From: JBNKLG01 sp050292235
GTDB taxonomy: Bacteria; Pseudomonadota; Gammaproteobacteria; Chromatiales; Chromatiaceae
Direction: 5' to 3'
DNA: 8,502 nucleotides
Assembly: GCA_050292235.1 (NCBI GenBank)
Contig: JBNKLG010000101.1
Location: 1 to 8,502, forward strand
The notes beneath the pieces are model-generated. The model was not told where the DNA came from, made no database searches, and saw only the letters and a list, made by a program, of their open reading frames with translations. How positions within the stretch are numbered: the stretch's first letter is position 1; the number at the start of each line of letters is the position of its first letter. The translations under genes were made by a program, and so were the position numbers. Shown here piece after piece: positions 6,375 to 8,502 of this stretch.

Positions 6375-8381
6375 TTAGTGTGCAGCTGCTTTGAACAGCT
6401 TGGACTTGTCGACCAGATCCTTATGGGCGCGCTTGAAGCAGTTCCACTGCTTGCTTTCCTTGTCGTAAACGCTGTTGACGAAGCACTTCCAGTTTTCTTC
6501 GTCCACGAAGTTTTTGTCCATGCGGTAGTAGAAGCCCGGATAACGGGACTCTTCACGGAACTGGATGTGTTTCATGTGCGCTTCTGCAGTCAGGATGCGA
6601 TGGTAGTTTTCCCAGGCACGCAGCAGCTCATGCAGGTCCTTGGCACGCATCTTCAGGGCATCTTCCTTCAGCATTTCCAGCTTCTGCTCGGCCAGGGCCA
6701 GCATGTGCTCATTGGTGGTGTAGTAGGTAGCCACACCAGCAACGTATTCATCCATGATCTTCTGCAGACGGAATTGCAGCATGCGAGGCGTGATGTAGTT
6801 GGGGTTCACATCCAACGCGGTGCTGTAGTCTTTGTGCTCAAGGTAGTTGCGGACAGGACGGTAGATCTCTTCGATCAGGGCATCCACAGAGGTGTCCAGC
6901 TCAGGGGTCTTGTCCTTGTTGTCCAGTACATACTGAACCATGGACTTGGCCGCCATACGACCTTCGGCATGAGAACCGGAGGAGAACTTGTGACCAGAGG
7001 CGCCAACGCCGTCACCACCGGTGAACAGACCCTGAACGGTGGTCATGCCGCGATAGCCCCAGTTCCAGCCCTGAGGCAGGTGACCTGGGATCTTATCCTT
7101 GTCGGCGTGCTCTTCACTGGTGGGGGCACCAACGTCTTCCGGGCCAGAGGTCCAGATGCCGCAGCAACCAGAGTGAGAGCCGAGCAGGTAGGGTTCGGTG
7201 GGCATCAGTTCAGAGTTTTTCTTCTCTGGTTCGATGTTTTCACCAGCCCAGATACCACACTGGCCGATACACATGTCGAGGAAGTCTTCCCAGGCTTCTG
7301 CTTCCAGGTGCTTAACTTCACGAGGAGACAGGGTTTCGCGCAGGTTGGCCAGAGCGGTCACGGTGTCCATCCAGATGGGACCGAGACCGTCTTTCATTTC
7401 CTTAAGCATCAGGTGGTTACGCAAGCAAGATGCAGGAACGGCAGCCTGACCGTAAGGAGGATAGTCGTCCAGCATGTCCTTGTTCTTGACCATGTAGGCT
7501 TCGCCGAAGGCGTTGGTGGCCTTGGATTTGAACAGCAGGAACCAGGCGCCTACAGGACCGTAACCGTCTTTGAACCGGGTAGGTACGAAGCGGTTTTCCA
7601 TCATGGTCAGCTCGGCACCGGCCTCAGCAGCCATGGAGTAGGTGGAACCGGAGTTCCAAACCGGATACCAGGCACGACCCTGACCTTCACCCACGGAGCG
7701 GGGACGGAAGATGTTAACGCAGCCGCCGGCTACCAGCAGGATGGCCTTGGCTTTGTAGACGAAGAGTTTGTGATCACGGGTAGAGAAACCGACAGCACCG
7801 GCGATACGGTTCTTGTCGTTCTTGTCGTTGACCAGCTTGACGATGAAAACACGTTCCTGGATGTTGTCGGTGCCGATGGCCTTTTTGGCGGCTTCAGCAA
7901 CGATCCACTTGTAGGATTCACCGTTGATCATGATCTGCCACTTACCGGAGCGGACGGGCTTGCCGCCGTCTTTCAGGGGAGTCAGACCCTTGGAACCATC
8001 GTGACGTTCGCCGTTTTCGTCCAGCTTCCAAATGGGCAGGCCCCACTCTTCAAACAGGTGTACGGATTCGTCAACGTGACGACCCAGGTCATAAGCCAGG
8101 TCATCACGGGTGATGCCCATGAGGTCGTTGGAGACCATACGGGCGTAGTCAGCAGGATCCTGGTCGGGACCGATGTAGGTGTTGATTGCGGACAGACCCT
8201 GGGCAACAGCGCCAGAGCGATCCATGGCAGCCTTATCAACAACCTTTACGGAGATGTCCTGACCGGAGGCCTTGATCCAAGGCCCCAGTTCGTATGCTGC
8301 ACCACAGGCAGCCATACCACCACCAACGATGAGGATGTCGACGCTCTCTTCGACGACCTCTGGATTTCCAAATTCAGCCAT
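6375..8381 (-). CDS. aprA: Adenylylsulfate (APS) reductase alpha subunit
   Basis: FAD-binding catalytic subunit of cytoplasmic AprBA, which interconverts adenosine 5'-phosphosulfate and sulfite plus AMP. It is 668 residues, normal for the family. The N-terminal dinucleotide motif is GGGMAACGAAYEL at 20-32. R269 (FVPTRF) and H403 (GSHSGCCGIW) occupy the places of the substrate-binding Arg265 and His398 of Archaeoglobus AprA. GLFTGGDGVGASGHKF at 451-466 is the C-terminal FAD-contact block of the fumarate-reductase-like flavoproteins, and the helical C-terminal domain is complete. AGAGG at 8390-8394 lies eight bases before the ATG. It follows aprB by 55 bp and ends before a strong terminator, so it is the last gene of its operon. 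Direction cannot be read from sequence alone; with no dsr genes visible I infer sulfite oxidation from the lineage. The long plus-strand reading frame opposite it is an artefact of codon bias. Confidence 0.98.
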   Translation of the reverse strand: MAEFGNPEVVEESVDILIVGGGMAACGAAYELGPWIKASGQDISVKVVDKAAMDRSGAVAQGLSAINTYIGPDQDPADYARMVSNDLMGITRDDLAYDLGRHVDESVHLFEEWGLPIWKLDENGERHDGSKGLTPLKDGGKPVRSGKWQIMINGESYKWIVAEAAKKAIGTDNIQERVFIVKLVNDKNDKNRIAGAVGFSTRDHKLFVYKAKAILLVAGGCVNIFRPRSVGEGQGRAWYPVWNSGSTYSMAAEAGAELTMMENRFVPTRFKDGYGPVGAWFLLFKSKATNAFGEAYMVKNKDMLDDYPPYGQAAVPASCLRNHLMLKEMKDGLGPIWMDTVTALANLRETLSPREVKHLEAEAWEDFLDMCIGQCGIWAGENIEPEKKNSELMPTEPYLLGSHSGCCGIWTSGPEDVGAPTSEEHADKDKIPGHLPQGWNWGYRGMTTVQGLFTGGDGVGASGHKFSSGSHAEGRMAAKSMVQYVLDNKDKTPELDTSVDALIEEIYRPVRNYLEHKDYSTALDVNPNYITPRMLQFRLQKIMDEYVAGVATYYTTNEHMLALAEQKLEMLKEDALKMRAKDLHELLRAWENYHRILTAEAHMKHIQFREESRYPGFYYRMDKNFVDEENWKCFVNSVYDKESKQWNCFKRAHKDLVDKSKLFKAAAH

Positions 8382-8436
8382 TCTGTATACCTCTAAAAAT
8401 ATTCTCTTAAGATTCAGCTAGCGTTATGGCGAGCCA

Positions 8437-8502
8437 TTACTTGCAGATCAGTTCGCTGGGATCGCCAGGGCGATAGCCATTCTGCTCCATGGGATTAAAG
8501 AA
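8437..8502 (-). CDS. aprB: APS reductase beta subunit, last 21 codons
   Basis: The frame is open from the right edge and ends FNPMEQNGYRPGDPSELICK then TAA, starting exactly in frame at 8502. The ferredoxin-like part with the two [4Fe-4S] clusters lies outside the window; what remains is the C-terminal tail that in known structures wraps around AprA. The call rests on position (aprB directly precedes aprA in nearly all known loci) and on the tail composition rather than on a motif. Confidence 0.85.
   Translation of the reverse strand, partial: FFNPMEQNGYRPGDPSELICK

Noticed and set aside
6378..8396. A 672-codon open frame on the plus strand across the whole of aprA
   Set aside because: It is the mirror of a strongly biased real gene. 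AprA is recognisable over its full length, while the plus-strand product has no family features and runs through the aprA terminator side without a sensible ribosome site.
1..8502. CRISPR array, tRNA or rRNA gene, insertion sequence, phage gene
   Set aside because: No regularly spaced repeats, no cloverleaf or rRNA-like stretch, and no transposase, integrase or phage protein was seen in any frame.

Overview
The window is chromosomal DNA from what looks like a sulfur-oxidising gammaproteobacterium. The strongest clue is a complete, high-identity-looking AprA (dissimilatory adenylylsulfate reductase alpha subunit), preceded on the same strand by the last 21 codons of aprB. It is accompanied by a gammaproteobacterial-type TtcA and an RND efflux pair. 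The lineage is an inference from gene content; no rRNA or other phylogenetic marker is present.

Layout. All genes except the toxin-antitoxin pair are on the minus strand. Positions 1-1925 hold the N-terminal 641 codons of an RND efflux permease that runs off the left edge. It overlaps by 11 nt the end of its periplasmic adaptor gene (1915-2955). The adaptor has a clear sigma70-type promoter at 3005-3033 with a perfect inverted repeat between its two boxes. Next is ttcA (3074-3838), then a 110-bp divergent gap, then a plus-strand Phd/YefM antitoxin (3949-4233) and PIN-domain VapC toxin (4237-4653). The toxin's 3' end overlaps, tail to tail, an AT-rich minus-strand gene (4625-5176) for an exported protein with a PilN-like domain. 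A 200-bp gap holds a REP-like hairpin and a terminator. A YkgJ-type cysteine-cluster protein follows (5376-6269), then a strong terminator (6319-6350), aprA (6375-8381) and the aprB tail (8437-8502).

How the parts work together. AprBA interconverts sulfite plus AMP and adenosine 5'-phosphosulfate in the cytoplasm, which in sulfur oxidisers is a step from sulfite to sulfate. The cysteine-cluster gene lies immediately downstream but is separated from aprA by a terminator, so any functional link is only suggested. The adaptor and permease form one translationally coupled efflux unit; no outer-membrane channel gene is visible. TtcA is tRNA housekeeping. The toxin-antitoxin pair and the AT-rich PilN-like gene form a small accessory islet between ttcA and the apr region.

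I found no clearly new multi-gene system. The items most worth following up are the operator inside the efflux promoter, the orphan PilN-like exported protein abutting the toxin-antitoxin pair, and the cysteine-cluster gene next to aprBA.
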